A stretch of DNA of 64,000 nucleotides from positions 106,577-170,576 of the forward strand of contig NW_005179036.1 in NCBI RefSeq assembly GCF_000350225.1, read 5' to 3'. Shown here piece by piece: positions 21,665-33,100 of the stretch (positions are counted from its first letter, which is position 1; each line of letters opens with the position of its first letter). This DNA is from Chondrus crispus (lineage: Eukaryota; Rhodophyta; Florideophyceae; Gigartinales; Gigartinaceae). The translations under genes and the position numbers were made by a program. The notes below the pieces were generated by a model that was given only the letters and a program-made list of their open reading frames with translations, did not search any database and was not told the origin of the DNA.

Positions 21665-22535
21665 GGAAATTGGGAATATAACCGCAAGATGTTTAGAATG
21701 AAATGCTCCACATTTGAAAAACAAGTGCTTGATTTTATGGCGAAAGTAGTTGACAAACTTGAACATATTGGCGCGAAACGTTTTGAGAGAAAGTACAATA
21801 TGGAAAGATTGATGCATGAGTACAAAACATTTGGCGAATACTCTTTCTGTCTGTATGCTGTGGATGTCACATTCCAATGCAGTAACCGTCCGGTTGGTAA
21901 CCATCAAGAAAGCGGAAAGTATTTTAGCAACAAGCACAAACTTTATGGTCATAAACCCGAACTTTCTGTACTCCCAAATGGACTGGCGATTGGGGGTATC
22001 GATCCATCATCCTGGATCTGTTTCGGATATTGCAATCCTTTGCCACAATCTGCTTTGGCACAAAGATGCGCTCAGGAAAACGTAAGCGGAGATGAACACC
22101 GTACTGGACGTTGGAACGCCGAGGGAGGAGTTTGAGGGACAGTGGGGTGTGATTATGGATAAAGAGTACCAACGCTCTTGCGAATTCATAAGGGCCGTGT
22201 TTCCCAAAAAGAAACCGAAAGGGGGATTCCTCACTGCTGAAGGGGAGCGTCAAAATAGAAGGAAGGCTGTTGACCATATAGTTGCCGAGAATTGGTTTGG
22301 CCGCCTGTCGACCCTGTGGGCCGTAATGGGAAATAGGTGGAGGTGGGACGAGCGCCATTACGACATGACGTTTACAGTATGCATGGCCCTGACCAACCTG
22401 CATATCAAGTGGCATCCGCTCAGAGATGAAGACTGTCAACGCGCCAAGCAGTATGCGGCGAAAATACTCGAAATAGGTATCAAAAAGGCTCAGCAGCGCC
22501 GCTCTAGACAACAGTGTTACCGGGCGAAGCGTTGA
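21665..22535 (+). pseudogene. PIF/Harbinger-type (DDE_Tnp_4) transposase copy 1, catalytic half
   Basis: Continues the gene cut at 9504. Catalytic acids are visible: Asp in YAVDVTFQ (codon 21863), Asp in HHPGSVSDIAIL (codon 22026) and Glu in VAENWFGRLSTLW (codon 22287). The block KLYGHKPELSVLPNGLAIG is typical of the family. The reading frame changes twice (near 21990 and near 22090), so the gene was also damaged by small indels, independent of the LTR insertion. The C terminus is basic (KKAQQRRSRQQCYRAKR). Such enzymes normally pair with a Myb-like partner and make 3-base target duplications; I found neither partner nor clear terminal repeats. Confidence 0.85.
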
Positions 22536-22721
22536 GCACGCCTTTCCGCAGCATTTGGAGATACTTTAGAAAACAGATCTAAGTGCAGCGGCAATGATGG
22601 ATTTACTGAATAGCTAGACGTTTGCCGGGTGGTAATAGTCTCATTTTCTTTCTTTGCAAACATGGGACTTTGTTGCACTAGAGGAATTACCCTACAAGTA
22701 CTCGACCTTTACGTAAAAAGG

Positions 22722-22821
22722 TGAAATTTGTCGCACAAATCATGGTTTTATGCCAATTGTAGTTGAAGTTACTTCGTTACCGAACTATGTTTCATGAATT
22801 TCTAATAAATTAAATGAATAA
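22722..22821 (+). pseudogene. cox2: cox2 3' fragment (mitochondrial code)
   Basis: Reads GAA ATT TGT.. as EICRTNHGFMPIVVEV, then TSLPNYVSWISNKLNE and TAA at 22819-22821. The Trp in YVSW is encoded by TGA, which is Trp in the red algal mitochondrial code but stop in the nucleus. The Arg in EICRTN stands where cox2 proteins normally have Gly in the copper-site region, which suggests divergence after transfer. Confidence 0.86.
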
Positions 22822-22986
22822 TTATGAAAATTTCGTTAGTTCACTTAGTATTGATAATAATTTTATTTTTTGTACTATTTCGATAAATCCGCAAATTATA
22901 GGAGATTTATTTAAAGCACTCGATGACTTTTTTAAAAAGAGTAAAAAATTCTTCTAATAAAAAAATTGATAACTAAATGTTACAAA

Positions 22987-23051
22987 ATGACTACTTTATC
23001 TCAAATCTCTAAATCTGTTCAAAGACATCCATTTCATCTTGTAGATCCAAG
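22987..23051 (+). pseudogene. cox3: cox3 5' fragment
   Basis: ATG at 22987 followed by MTTLSQISKSVQRHPFHLVD and Pro-Ser, the typical cox3 N terminus (QRHPFHLVDPSPWP in most species). The match stops within the Ser codon exactly where the LTR of element B begins. The rest of cox3 is not found on the other side of B. Confidence 0.87.
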
Positions 23052-24093
23052 TGTAGTGCAAGGTGCCTGGCAGGCCGCGAACACAGTCCGACGGTCAAAC
23101 AAAAAGACGAAAAACAACAACAGCAACAACCACTGCCGATGGCACGCGCTACGGAGCGTTCGAGACTCCCTTTCCCCTTGTGTGGGCGTGCCGCCCACAG
23201 TAGCTCAACTCCGACGGGGGGAGTTAAGGAAAGATGCCCGGCCCGGGAGGAAAATGGTGGTAGAGACTTGCGAAGACTTGAGCGCTCGGCGAGTGCGGGT
23301 TGGGCTTGTCTACAGGTAACCGCGGTTCGCTGGGTTGTAAGGCCAATGCTCGAAGAGCGTCTTCAGCACCTTGGGTATAATGCAAGGTCTTCGACGGGGG
23401 CTTGCTCAGCACTACCCGACGGGATCGTAACCGTGTAGCAGCGCTACTACCGACGTGTTGCCCGATGGCTAAAAACACGCTCACCAGCGCGATCGCAATC
23501 GCGATAGGTGGTATCAACTCTGTCTTATGCAGTAAGACCTTCCACGGAGGCGTCGTTGCAACAGCCTTCCGACGGAACTTGAAACAGTAGCAGCGCTACA
23601 CAACGTGTTGCCCGATGGCTAAAACACCTACACCGGATCGGTCGCAACCAACTCCAGTGGAACCAACACAATTAGAGGAAAACTAGGGATAGAGGTAGAA
23701 ATGAATAGGGAAATAATGGAAAAAGAAAAAGGGAACCCCCGAGCGCAAAGGATAACGTAATCTGTGGTAAAAGGGAGCGTCTTGGGAAAGACGGACTTCG
23801 ACCAAGGCGATATTCAACTCTGGCAACTCGGGTTACCTTTACTGACTTGGTGGTCAGAGGGCTAAGGTATATATCGCCCCGCCGGAGTCACTACAGTAGC
23901 TCGCGGCGCTAGATCCTAGATCTAATCTAGTGTCAGCAAAATTAATGCCCACTAATTAACTAAATAAAATAAAATAATTAAAAATTAAAACTGTGCAATT
24001 ATTCACACGTGTGTCCCCCAACTCGGACTACTTTTCATATCCAAATATTTTCCTTTCTTTTCACCCCCCTTTCCAGGTGCGTATTGCACTACA
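23052..24093 (-). repeat. 3' LTR of element B
   Basis: 1042 bases. Ends are perfect inverted repeats TGTAGTGCAA/TTGCACTACA. It contains TATATA (23866-23875), readable on either strand, and an internal direct repeat (23435-23478 and 23587-23627, listed separately). Confidence 0.92.
23435..23627. repeat. Internal direct repeat in the LTR of element B
   Basis: GTAGCAGCGCTAC and then ACGTGTTGCCCGATGGCT with trailing A's occur at 23435-23478 and again at 23587-23627, about 152 bases apart. The same pair is present in the other LTR. GTAGC..GCTAC is itself an inverted repeat, so these look like duplicated regulatory sites. Confidence 0.75.
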
Positions 24094-24106
24094 TATCCCC
24101 CTTCTG
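24094..24106 (-). other. Polypurine tract of element B
   Basis: On the minus strand, AGAAGGGGGATA comes directly before the TGTAGT start of the 3' LTR. A nearby AGGACGCTC is shared with the same place in element A. Confidence 0.7.
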
Positions 24107-24199
24107 AGCGTCCTTGCACATCGGCTACACTCCTTGATCTCCAACTCCTTCTTCTCTTCTCGACCCCCTACTTTTCCATTCCTGACCGACGGTCTCCGC

Positions 24200-25960
24200 A
24201 TGAGCAAGGACAAGACGAATCCCACGTGTCCTCCACCTCCTGAGCTGGCGGGCGAAAACACTGCCCGTCGACGCACCGGTGTCGGCTTCGCGAACAAGTC
24301 TCGCGCTTCCGTCTACCTCCCTCCTATACCCCGACGTCCCCCTGATTCGGACGTCTCTGACCCGGCCTTTCATCCAGGTTATCATCCCTCTTGGGTAGCC
24401 CGCCACTACCCCTCGCTCGAAGAGCTACGGGACAAAATCATGCACGAACATCCTTCCTTATTTGCCTCGGCCCAGTGGTTCTCCTCCGTGGGTATTCGCG
24501 ACGTTTCCAAAATCGAACACCAGTTCGCCGACGACGCGGGCATGCTTCCCGGTAATCTCCCTGTGCTTTCTATCCGCTCCTTTGACTGGCGAACCCGTAT
24601 AGCAATTCCAACTTCCATCCTACGTCATCCTCCCCCACGGGGCCGTCTCACTCTCTCCCTGCGATTTATGGAGGCCGTATTCGCTCGACTTGCCATCCCC
24701 ATTTCCGACACCCTCATACCCTCGTTATACGGTTGCGACACTTGGCGTTGTCGTACAGAGGGCGAACGCCTCTACTTAGACAATCTCATTGATATCACCT
24801 TTGGTGGCCCTGCCGCCGAAGCGGATCGCCTGTGGCGAAACCGACATACTGTCACATCCGATGCCATCTTTTGGACCGATCCCATTATCCCTTCGAATTT
24901 CCGTCATTTAAAACGCGGGGGTATTTTCTTCTTTCAAAACACAGTGCGCTTTGAACGGCGTATTCGGTCTGATACGGGGTACTTCATCGGCTACCAAATG
25001 GTAGAGGCGCGCGAGATTTCCCGTCAGCATTATGCAAGTCGTTACCAGCGCATCCCCTCATGGTGGAGCCAGTACGAGGTGAGTCAAGGCTTTTGGGCCG
25101 AAATGGGACCCATACTCACGTACTATGGCAGCTACCTGCGGGATCCGCAACACGGGTTATGGGTGGTCTTCCATACAGAGTGGTGCGTCAAAGTAGCTGC
25201 GATCCTCTTGTAGGAGACCTATGATTGCTGGCGCCTGTGGCACCTCCCCGCGAAGCTGATGGCACAAATGCGTCTATTGGACTTCTCTGTCTCTCTGGGT
25301 GGCTCTGATGTCAATCGCGAAATACGCTCCCTCCTTGATACGATCGAGGGCGTGGATTGGGACTGTGTCCCTCCGCAAAACTTCTCTCGATCCTTCAATC
25401 GCCAACGTCCCTCTTTCTCCCCTGGTCGAAACCACCCAGCCGCGGGCGACTTCGTGTGGTTCATCCCCTGGTCATCGACCCTCTGCTCAGCGTGGGAAGC
25501 TCAAACGAGCCGTCGATTCGGAAACCAAACACCGGTTCCCGACGATACCCCCATCGTCACATCTGACCCCCGGGAGCTTCACGTATGCTCCCGTCCTTCC
25601 TCTCCAATTCCTCCTCGATCGGCTGTCCCTGCTTCCCCGCGCGCAGCCCTAGCCTCTCCATCCTCGTCAAAGGCGCCCTCAGCTGTCAAAATTCCCTCGG
25701 CAGGCCACACCGAAACATTGTCGGTGAGGGAAGTGATATCTCCCCCCCCCCATCTCCAACAATTTCCAAAAATACCCACGACGTCACGAGCGTATACTGT
25801 GCCTTGCTCCGTGCTCACGGTGTTGAGGGAGAGGCTCTGCAAGGAGCCTCGATTGACGACCTGCGAGTTTTGGCTCGCCTCGTGTCATCACTTCCAAAGG
25901 GCAAATCCTTTGGCAACCCTCCCGTCTGAGCTGACGGGCGCGACACTTCCCTCGTGATAG
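24200..25960 (+). pseudogene. Antisense accessory gene of element B (fossil, few breaks)
   Basis: Opposite strand to gag-pol, starting at the ATG at 24200, only 107 bases inside the 3' LTR. It matches the antisense protein of element A along its length: DTWRCRTEGERLYLDNL, VRFERRIRSDTGYFIGYQMV, RYQRIPSWWSQYEV, DPQHGLWVVFHTEW and, further on, a block ending FSPGR. Spacing of these blocks is kept. The N-terminal 60 residues are Pro/Arg-rich. TATATA in the adjoining LTR (23866-23875) could drive it. This copy looks lightly broken. The 685-base gap follows its end, so the 3' limit is uncertain. Confidence 0.72.
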
Positions 25961-26005
25961 CTTGTCGCATCTCTATCCTGCCTGCGTGACGCTGAATTTG
26001 CGACC

Positions 26006-26690
26006 NNNNNNNNNNNNNNNNNNNNNNNNNNNNNNNNNNNNNNNNNNNNNNNNNNNNNNNNNNNNNNNNNNNNNNNNNNNNNNNNNNNNNNNNNNNNNNN
26101 NNNNNNNNNNNNNNNNNNNNNNNNNNNNNNNNNNNNNNNNNNNNNNNNNNNNNNNNNNNNNNNNNNNNNNNNNNNNNNNNNNNNNNNNNNNNNNNNNNNN
26201 NNNNNNNNNNNNNNNNNNNNNNNNNNNNNNNNNNNNNNNNNNNNNNNNNNNNNNNNNNNNNNNNNNNNNNNNNNNNNNNNNNNNNNNNNNNNNNNNNNNN
26301 NNNNNNNNNNNNNNNNNNNNNNNNNNNNNNNNNNNNNNNNNNNNNNNNNNNNNNNNNNNNNNNNNNNNNNNNNNNNNNNNNNNNNNNNNNNNNNNNNNNN
26401 NNNNNNNNNNNNNNNNNNNNNNNNNNNNNNNNNNNNNNNNNNNNNNNNNNNNNNNNNNNNNNNNNNNNNNNNNNNNNNNNNNNNNNNNNNNNNNNNNNNN
26501 NNNNNNNNNNNNNNNNNNNNNNNNNNNNNNNNNNNNNNNNNNNNNNNNNNNNNNNNNNNNNNNNNNNNNNNNNNNNNNNNNNNNNNNNNNNNNNNNNNNN
26601 NNNNNNNNNNNNNNNNNNNNNNNNNNNNNNNNNNNNNNNNNNNNNNNNNNNNNNNNNNNNNNNNNNNNNNNNNNNNNNNNNNNNNNNNNN
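26006..26690. other. Assembly gap (685 N)
   Basis: Unknown bases inside element B between the antisense gene and pol. Nothing can be said about the content. The round family length cannot be judged from N count. Confidence 0.99.
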
Positions 26691-29600
26691 CAACCGACTC
26701 GCTTCGTTGCGCCTCCAAGGTTGCCCTCATCATTTTTGGTTTTTCGGTTTTCCATACCGCCCTTGAATATCCCGTCGACGACAACCACATTAACCCTTGA
26801 TATGGGGTTTCCTCTCCTTGGTCGCCAAACCGGCAACCGGTCTTGGGGAAATCTCAATCATAGCGCGCTTACATGCGCACGCGACGTGGTGCAGACTTCC
26901 CTCCAAAGTGAATAATTTATAGTCCTCCGTCCCCTTGGCAACTAGGGACTTGAGAATTAGCCGTACGAAAAACGTTCGTAGTTTTCGACAAACTTCCCGT
27001 GTCCTTTGTGTTCACCCTGAGCAAAACGTTTCCTTAAACAAACCGTCGCATCGTTTTTGTGTACCCCTTTTTTAGCGGCGCAAGCAGTCATCTCCTACGA
27101 AAGCGTCGTACACGTCAAATCTATCGACCGGCAGTGTGTACCTGTATATGTACGTCGTTATCGTTTCTCCTACGATCACCACTGTGGAGGGGGGGAAAAG
27201 TGTCTCCCACTTCCCGAGCAATGTCAACAGAGATTACCCATATACGCTTGAGCGAACGGCGTGCGATCGGACAATGTCTTTGTCAACAATGCCCGTTGGG
27301 TTATCAGGTAGCTTTCCCTTAGCGAATTCGCAGCTTCTCTCTAAGTAGGAGGGATTCCCCTCGCCAAAGAGAAACTAAAATGTATGCGAGTTCCGACACA
27401 TCCGTTATAGTCCAGGGCATGAACGACCGACCGCCCAGAAATCGAGCGCACGTCGTGCTTGCGCGTCTCATACGATACGATTTGTGCTCCTCCATTTATC
27501 TCGTTTCATATCCTTGATCCTCAAGGATCGTTGATGACGTTTCACGTCTGTGACCAACATCCTGGCGACCAGTTCAACAGTAGCGATAGACATTATGGAC
27601 GGGACCCCGGCCTCGTTCGGGGTCATAAATAATTCTTACGACCAGTAGTGACTCGTCCGAAGCTCTGTCGCTAGCAGCGAGCTGTCTGGCAGTTTTTCTT
27701 CTGTTTGGGCCCTTGGACATGGTCCTAAGTGAACCATTCGTGGACGAACTGTACGCCTCTCAAAAAGGCCGGAACTGTGGACGTCTGGAACAAAATTTCA
27801 CCAGCTCTCAGTACACGTGGACACGATGCCCGCGTTTGCGACTGGGGCGCAAACCGTTAAATTTCTAGTAAGGACATCTCCAAACCTCTCAAGTCCTCCT
27901 CACTCCTCGTCTCCTCTTGCGGTTGACAACAATCACGAGCCTCGATTTTGTCGCAAAATAGCACTTTGTGTCGCGCTGTTGTCGTCCCCAAGTCTATTGT
28001 CGGTACCCCATTGTCTTCAGCTGTCCTGCTGATCCCGTACCGTCTGACACGACGTCTTCTTCTCACATTCTGCGGCAGTTTCTTTGAGGCTGTACAGCCT
28101 TCTTCACCAACAGTCAAATATTGCCGAGAAAGTGCCGATCTGTTGCGTCGTTGGCATCAGCGCTTTGATCCTCCATCCTTAATTCATTCTCTTTATCCAG
28201 CACGTACGGCCTCACCCTCTTTCCTCGAATCCCTTTTTTCCTCCTCTTCATGCGCAGCGTACGTTCCTTTTCAGTTCCAGCGTCGCCACCTGCACGGTCG
28301 ACATTCGTTCCATTTTCCTCCAATCCAATCTCGGCTTGGTGTCAATAGCTGCTAGAAGCAACAGACGGATCGCCGTCAATTAGCTCGTCGAGTGACGATA
28401 AAAAGATCACAATGCGTTTCCCTTCTCTCTTTTGGTGTCCCTTTCCTCCTGTGCTTCGCGGACGTGAACAGGGATTTTCGCGAACGTGATTGGTCGCCGA
28501 TTTGGGGTAAGTCATCAGTGACAACGGGGTCGCTTTGTGTCGTGCTGGGAGACCCCATAATCGCCGTTCGAGTCACTTAGATGCGATTTTCGGGACGTTA
28601 TCCCTCGATTTAGTACACAGAAAAGTTTAACTTCGTGACACTCAGTTGATCAGGACTTCATGTTGATGACGACTCCGCAATTTCGCCCTTTTTCCAAGCC
28701 GGTGGTCCTAAATGTCGTTAGAAATTCCCGTTGGTCGTAAAACGGAGCAGACATCAGTAGAACGGCTTCGTGGGAGCGGATTCTCATTACGAGCGTGACC
28801 TCGGTTTCCGAATAAACTTCGGTCCTTCGAACTCTTCGCCCTCCACTTGTAAAGTACTGTCCTCCTGGCCGGGTGACGGAACTTCGTGGCGTAACGCCCT
28901 TGTGCAATGAAAAGCAGAACAACTCGTTCTTCTTCTCGGTGTGACACACCGCATGGTTACTTGATGGTGATTGTCGGTTCGCCACTCTTGTCCGTCGCCG
29001 TCCGCGACGCGGGGTTCGCGCTCGGTGCGTCAAAGAAAACAAACATAAAAAAATAACAAAGACAAAAACGGAAACATAGGAAAGATATGGGGGAAAGATA
29101 TGGGGGGTTATGGCGGCAGGCAGGTGAGTAAGTCACTCGTGGTGTTGTGTCGATGCGGGAGCGACAAAGCTCATCCGTAATGACGATGGTTCACGCCGCG
29201 TTGTGTAGCCGTGTACTTGGACGTGGTGTCGGCGTGTCAGGGCAGCAGGGGTCCATGTGGACCCATCTTCTCGCTCGTCGAGCGGGGTTTAGGCGTTGCG
29301 AACGAACTTGGCAAGTGCTCTCAGGTGCGATCGATCGCGACTTCGCCGGTGGCGAGCCCCTAGCATTTGTGTGACCGGCGGTGGGGGTTATCAACAACGT
29401 TTCGTACAAGTGCGGGCTTTTTCCTTAATTGCAGTTAATTTTCCGACGTATGGCCGGAGTTCAGTCTGCGACTCGAGCTGATCGTTTGACAGCTTACCAG
29501 CAGTGAGCCCCAATTTTTTTTGATTAAATCACGCCCCATGAGGGCGGATCATCGATCCAGGCGTCACATCACGTGCGCGCGGCGGCCGCGTGTGATCGTA

Positions 29601-30164
29601 TCCAAGGAGGTAAATTACCTCAGCCTGCGACTACAGTAAATTTTCCCTTCCACGGCCTGGCCGCGCAGGCCATTTCATTCATGGGCGGGGGTCCCAGGCA
29701 AAATCGCTTGAGTCATTTCGTTTCCCTTCTCCTCACTCCGCGACGCTGTTCACCGCATCACTTCCAACTCGAGAGCCTACTGATGGGGACCATCCCCGAT
29801 ACAATTTCGACATTTCACTCGCGGTTTTATCGCGTGCATCCGTCGATGACGGGGGTGCGTCTTCCGGTAGGCTCAATGCCTCGTCCGGGGGCACAGCATC
29901 ACTTCAATTCCCTAAAACGCGTCGCTCGTCGTTCCCTTCTCGTAAAGGCGTTCCGCGTCTCTTGCCTTGCTCCTCTCGCTCCGACTTTCCTTGCTTGCTG
30001 ATCCCTTCTGCTCCGAATTTCTGACTCCTCCGTGTTCCATAAGCTGCTGATTCTATTGACGATGACTATCCCACTTGCGCGTGCGCGACTTGCGGCGGCA
30101 AGGGTAACTTCTTCCTTCAGAAATACGTGACGGCCGCACTGCGGGGTAATTGCTCAATGGGCTC
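26691..30164. other. Long 3' region of element B, no gene recognised
   Basis: About 3.5 kb between the gap and the end of pol. Only short frames without domains are present on either strand. No tandem repeat like the one in element A is evident. Element A has a shorter non-coding stretch at the same place. Confidence 0.5.
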
Positions 30165-33100
30165 CTACGTCGCGTCGTCGGGCGTATAGCTGTACCATTT
30201 TACCTTGAGAATCAAATTACCATTTTGATAATCGTGGTCGACGACCCGGTCGATTACGTATTCCGTGTCTTCCGTTTCCTCTCCTTTCTCTGAACTGTTC
30301 CCTTCCCCCCCTGAAGATCTTCCAACTCGTCCTCTTCTCTGGACTTTCCGAAATCGCGTAGGTCCGGAGATGTCTCCGCTGTCGGCGTTTGACCAACTAA
30401 ATTGTCCTGGTCCCCTGACGTAGGCGCACGGGTGTGAGGACATTCCTCGTCCTCCATTACCTCTCCTTCTTCGTTTAACTCCGGCTCTCCCAGGAACTGT
30501 AGCGCTTGACGTAGGCCGGTTATTGGCGCATAGTCCATCGGGCTTGGGGCTAACTCCACTCTGTCTCCCGATACGCGTTCCTCCTGATCGCCAACGGCAA
30601 TGACTACCGTATGTTGATCCGATCTTCTGAACTGATAAGGTCCTGTAGCGACTTGTGCCAGCTTGTGTTTCGGTTCGCTAGCCGTGCCCTGCTCCTTCCG
30701 GAGGAACACGTAGGACCCCGGTGGAATCTCATATTGCGGTTTGCGAAGGTGTGCGTCGAAATTTCGCTTGTACCGGGCTTGTTCCTTTCGCAAACTCCTA
30801 TCGGCGCTTCGCATTAGGCTCTCCAACCACGACTGCCATTTCAGGTAGTATGCTCGTGACGAGCTGAAGTTCTCCAAAGTTGGCTGCGCTTGTAACACAA
30901 TGCTTCTCGGCGCCCGAGCTAACACCAGCTCGAAGGGCGCAATGTTCGTAGTTCGATGAACTTGCGTGTTGTAGGCGAACGTCACAGCGTCGCTAAATAA
31001 GTCCCAGTCCTTGAGATGCTCTCCAACGTATTTTCGCAACGCGGAAGTCAGCGTGCGGTTAAACCTCTCAACTTGGCCGTTGGCTTGCGGGTGGTACGTA
31101 GTCGTGAACACATTGCGTATGCCGAGAATTCGGCAGACATTCTGAAAGAACCGGGCCGTGAACTGTGCTCCATTGTCGGACAGCAGCTTGACCGGCGGTC
31201 CGTACACGAATACCCAATGATGAACGAAGGCTTGTGCGATGAGCGCAGCTGATATCTTCTTCAACGGTACGGTTCGTACCAGTTTCGAGTATCGATCGCT
31301 GATCACGAGAATATACCGATTTCCTCGTTTAATTGTAATTAGCTCGCCGAGGATGTCGATGGCAACAAACTCCAGCGGAGCTTTGGGCGTGAACAGCTTC
31401 ATTTCCTTCGTGTTTCTTCTTAACTTCACCCTTTCCCGCGCACATGCGGCGCAATTCCTCGCGACTGCATAACAGTCTAGGGCCATCGTAGGCCAGTAAA
31501 AATATCTTCTCAAAGTCTTGTAAAGTTTCCTGCCTCCCGGGTGGCCTGCCAATTTTGCGTAATGGCTTAACCCTAGGACGCGGTCCCTTAACGATTGTGG
31601 TATCACCACTTGTACAAACTCCGCCGCAGTACGGCATAGAGTTCCTTCGAGTTCCTCGGTCTCCGTGCTGAACGTTCTCACTTTTCCGGCGTCCATTTCT
31701 TCCTTGATGCGGTTGCAGAAGGGGTCGACGGCTTGCTCGCGAATGAGCTCCTCCGGAGTGACAGCTTAGAATTGATCGAGGCGCTCAGGAGCGGTCCCCC
31801 CCTCAAGAGCGAGGATGTCGTCTAACCCGTCAAAACTGTCCTCGTCCTCCACCGTTCCCTCTGCCGGTTCGGCCATAAAGCATGGAATTTCGTCGTCGAT
31901 TTCGTCGACGGTTTCTCCTGCGGTCCGTAATCTTGACAGGGCATCGGCTTGGCTGTTCGCCTTGCCCTTCTTGTATTTGATTTCGAAATCAAATTTCGAG
32001 AGGCGGAGCCTCCATCGGATTAATCTCCCGCTGGGGTCGGTTACGTTCATCAACCACCTCAATGAGGCATGGTCGGTATGCACAATGAAGTGCTCGCCAT
32101 ATAGATATGGTCTTAAAGTCTGGACGGCCCAAATTACTGCTAGGCATTCCTTTTCTGATACAGAATAGTTTCTCTCGGCTGCGGCTAACGTTCTTGAAAA
32201 GAACCCGATGGGTCTACGTTGCGCATCCGGATGCGTTTGAAATAATGCAGCGCCGATTTGATAGTCGCTTGCATCGGTGTCTACCGAGTATGGTAGGTCC
32301 TTCTTCGGCAGCGCCAACACCGGTGGCGCCAAAATAGCGTCTCTGAGCTTGTGAAAAGCTTTTTCGCACGGTTCGTCGAATCCTTCTAACTGGACCGGTT
32401 GTCCCTTCTTCAACAGTTGATTGAGCGGATGCGCGATTTTCGCATAATGCGGAACGAATCTGCGGTAGAAATTACAAAGTCCCAAGAAGCTCCTGAGCTG
32501 GGTCTGCATTTGAGGGTACCTCACTTGTTCCAATGCGACGGTTCGCGCAGCGTCCACTTCCAATGTACCTGGCCGAACGACATGGCCCAGGTACTTGATC
32601 TTTTCGACGAAAAATTCCAACTTGCGAAGCTTGAGCTTCACACCTACCTTCTCCAATACAGAAATTATTTCATCCACGTGCACGATGTGCTCCTCCCACG
32701 ACTTGCTAAAAATTATTATGTCGTCCAGATGCACCAAACAGCACTTCCAACGGAACGGAGAGAGCAGGATATCCATTGCTCTCTGAAACGTCGCTGGCGC
32801 GTTAGTTAGCCCGAAGGGCATTCTTGAGAAGCGATACAGTCCTGAGTGACACGAAAATGCGGTCTTGTCGCGGTCGCGCTCAGGGATAGGCATCTGCCAA
32901 TATCCCGAGATCGCGTCCAACGCGGAGAAAACCTTGGTGTCACCAAGCGAGTCCAGGCACTCATCCATGCGCGGTAAAGGATACGTGTCCTTTACCGTCA
33001 CCGCGTTTAACCGACAATAGTCTACGCAAAAGCGCATCGATCCGTCCGGCTTTGGCACTAAAAAAACGGGCGACGCCCATTCTGACTGCACCGGTTCGAT

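Larger units (their letters stand above)
22722..23051 (+). other. Nuclear copy of mitochondrial DNA (cox2 end, spacer, cox3 start)
   Basis: 330 very AT-rich bases in an otherwise GC-rich nest. The first 100 bases encode the end of cytochrome oxidase subunit 2 and the last 65 the start of subunit 3, separated by a 165-base AT-rich spacer. This is the cox2-cox3 order known from red algal mitochondria and widely used there as a marker. The left edge is approximate (homology begins about 22720). The right edge coincides exactly with the LTR of element B at 23052. Confidence 0.88.

Noticed and set aside
22966-23319. 117-codon frame starting near cox3 and running into the LTR
   Set aside because: It is an accidental fusion of the mitochondrial cox3 start with LTR sequence.
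23136-23600. Frames of 87-117 codons in the LTR of element B, repeated in the other LTR
   Set aside because: They recur only because the LTRs are duplicates; translations have no domain and several overlap in different frames.
25815-26915. Frames of about 300 codons across the N gap
   Set aside because: They consist mostly of unknown residues.
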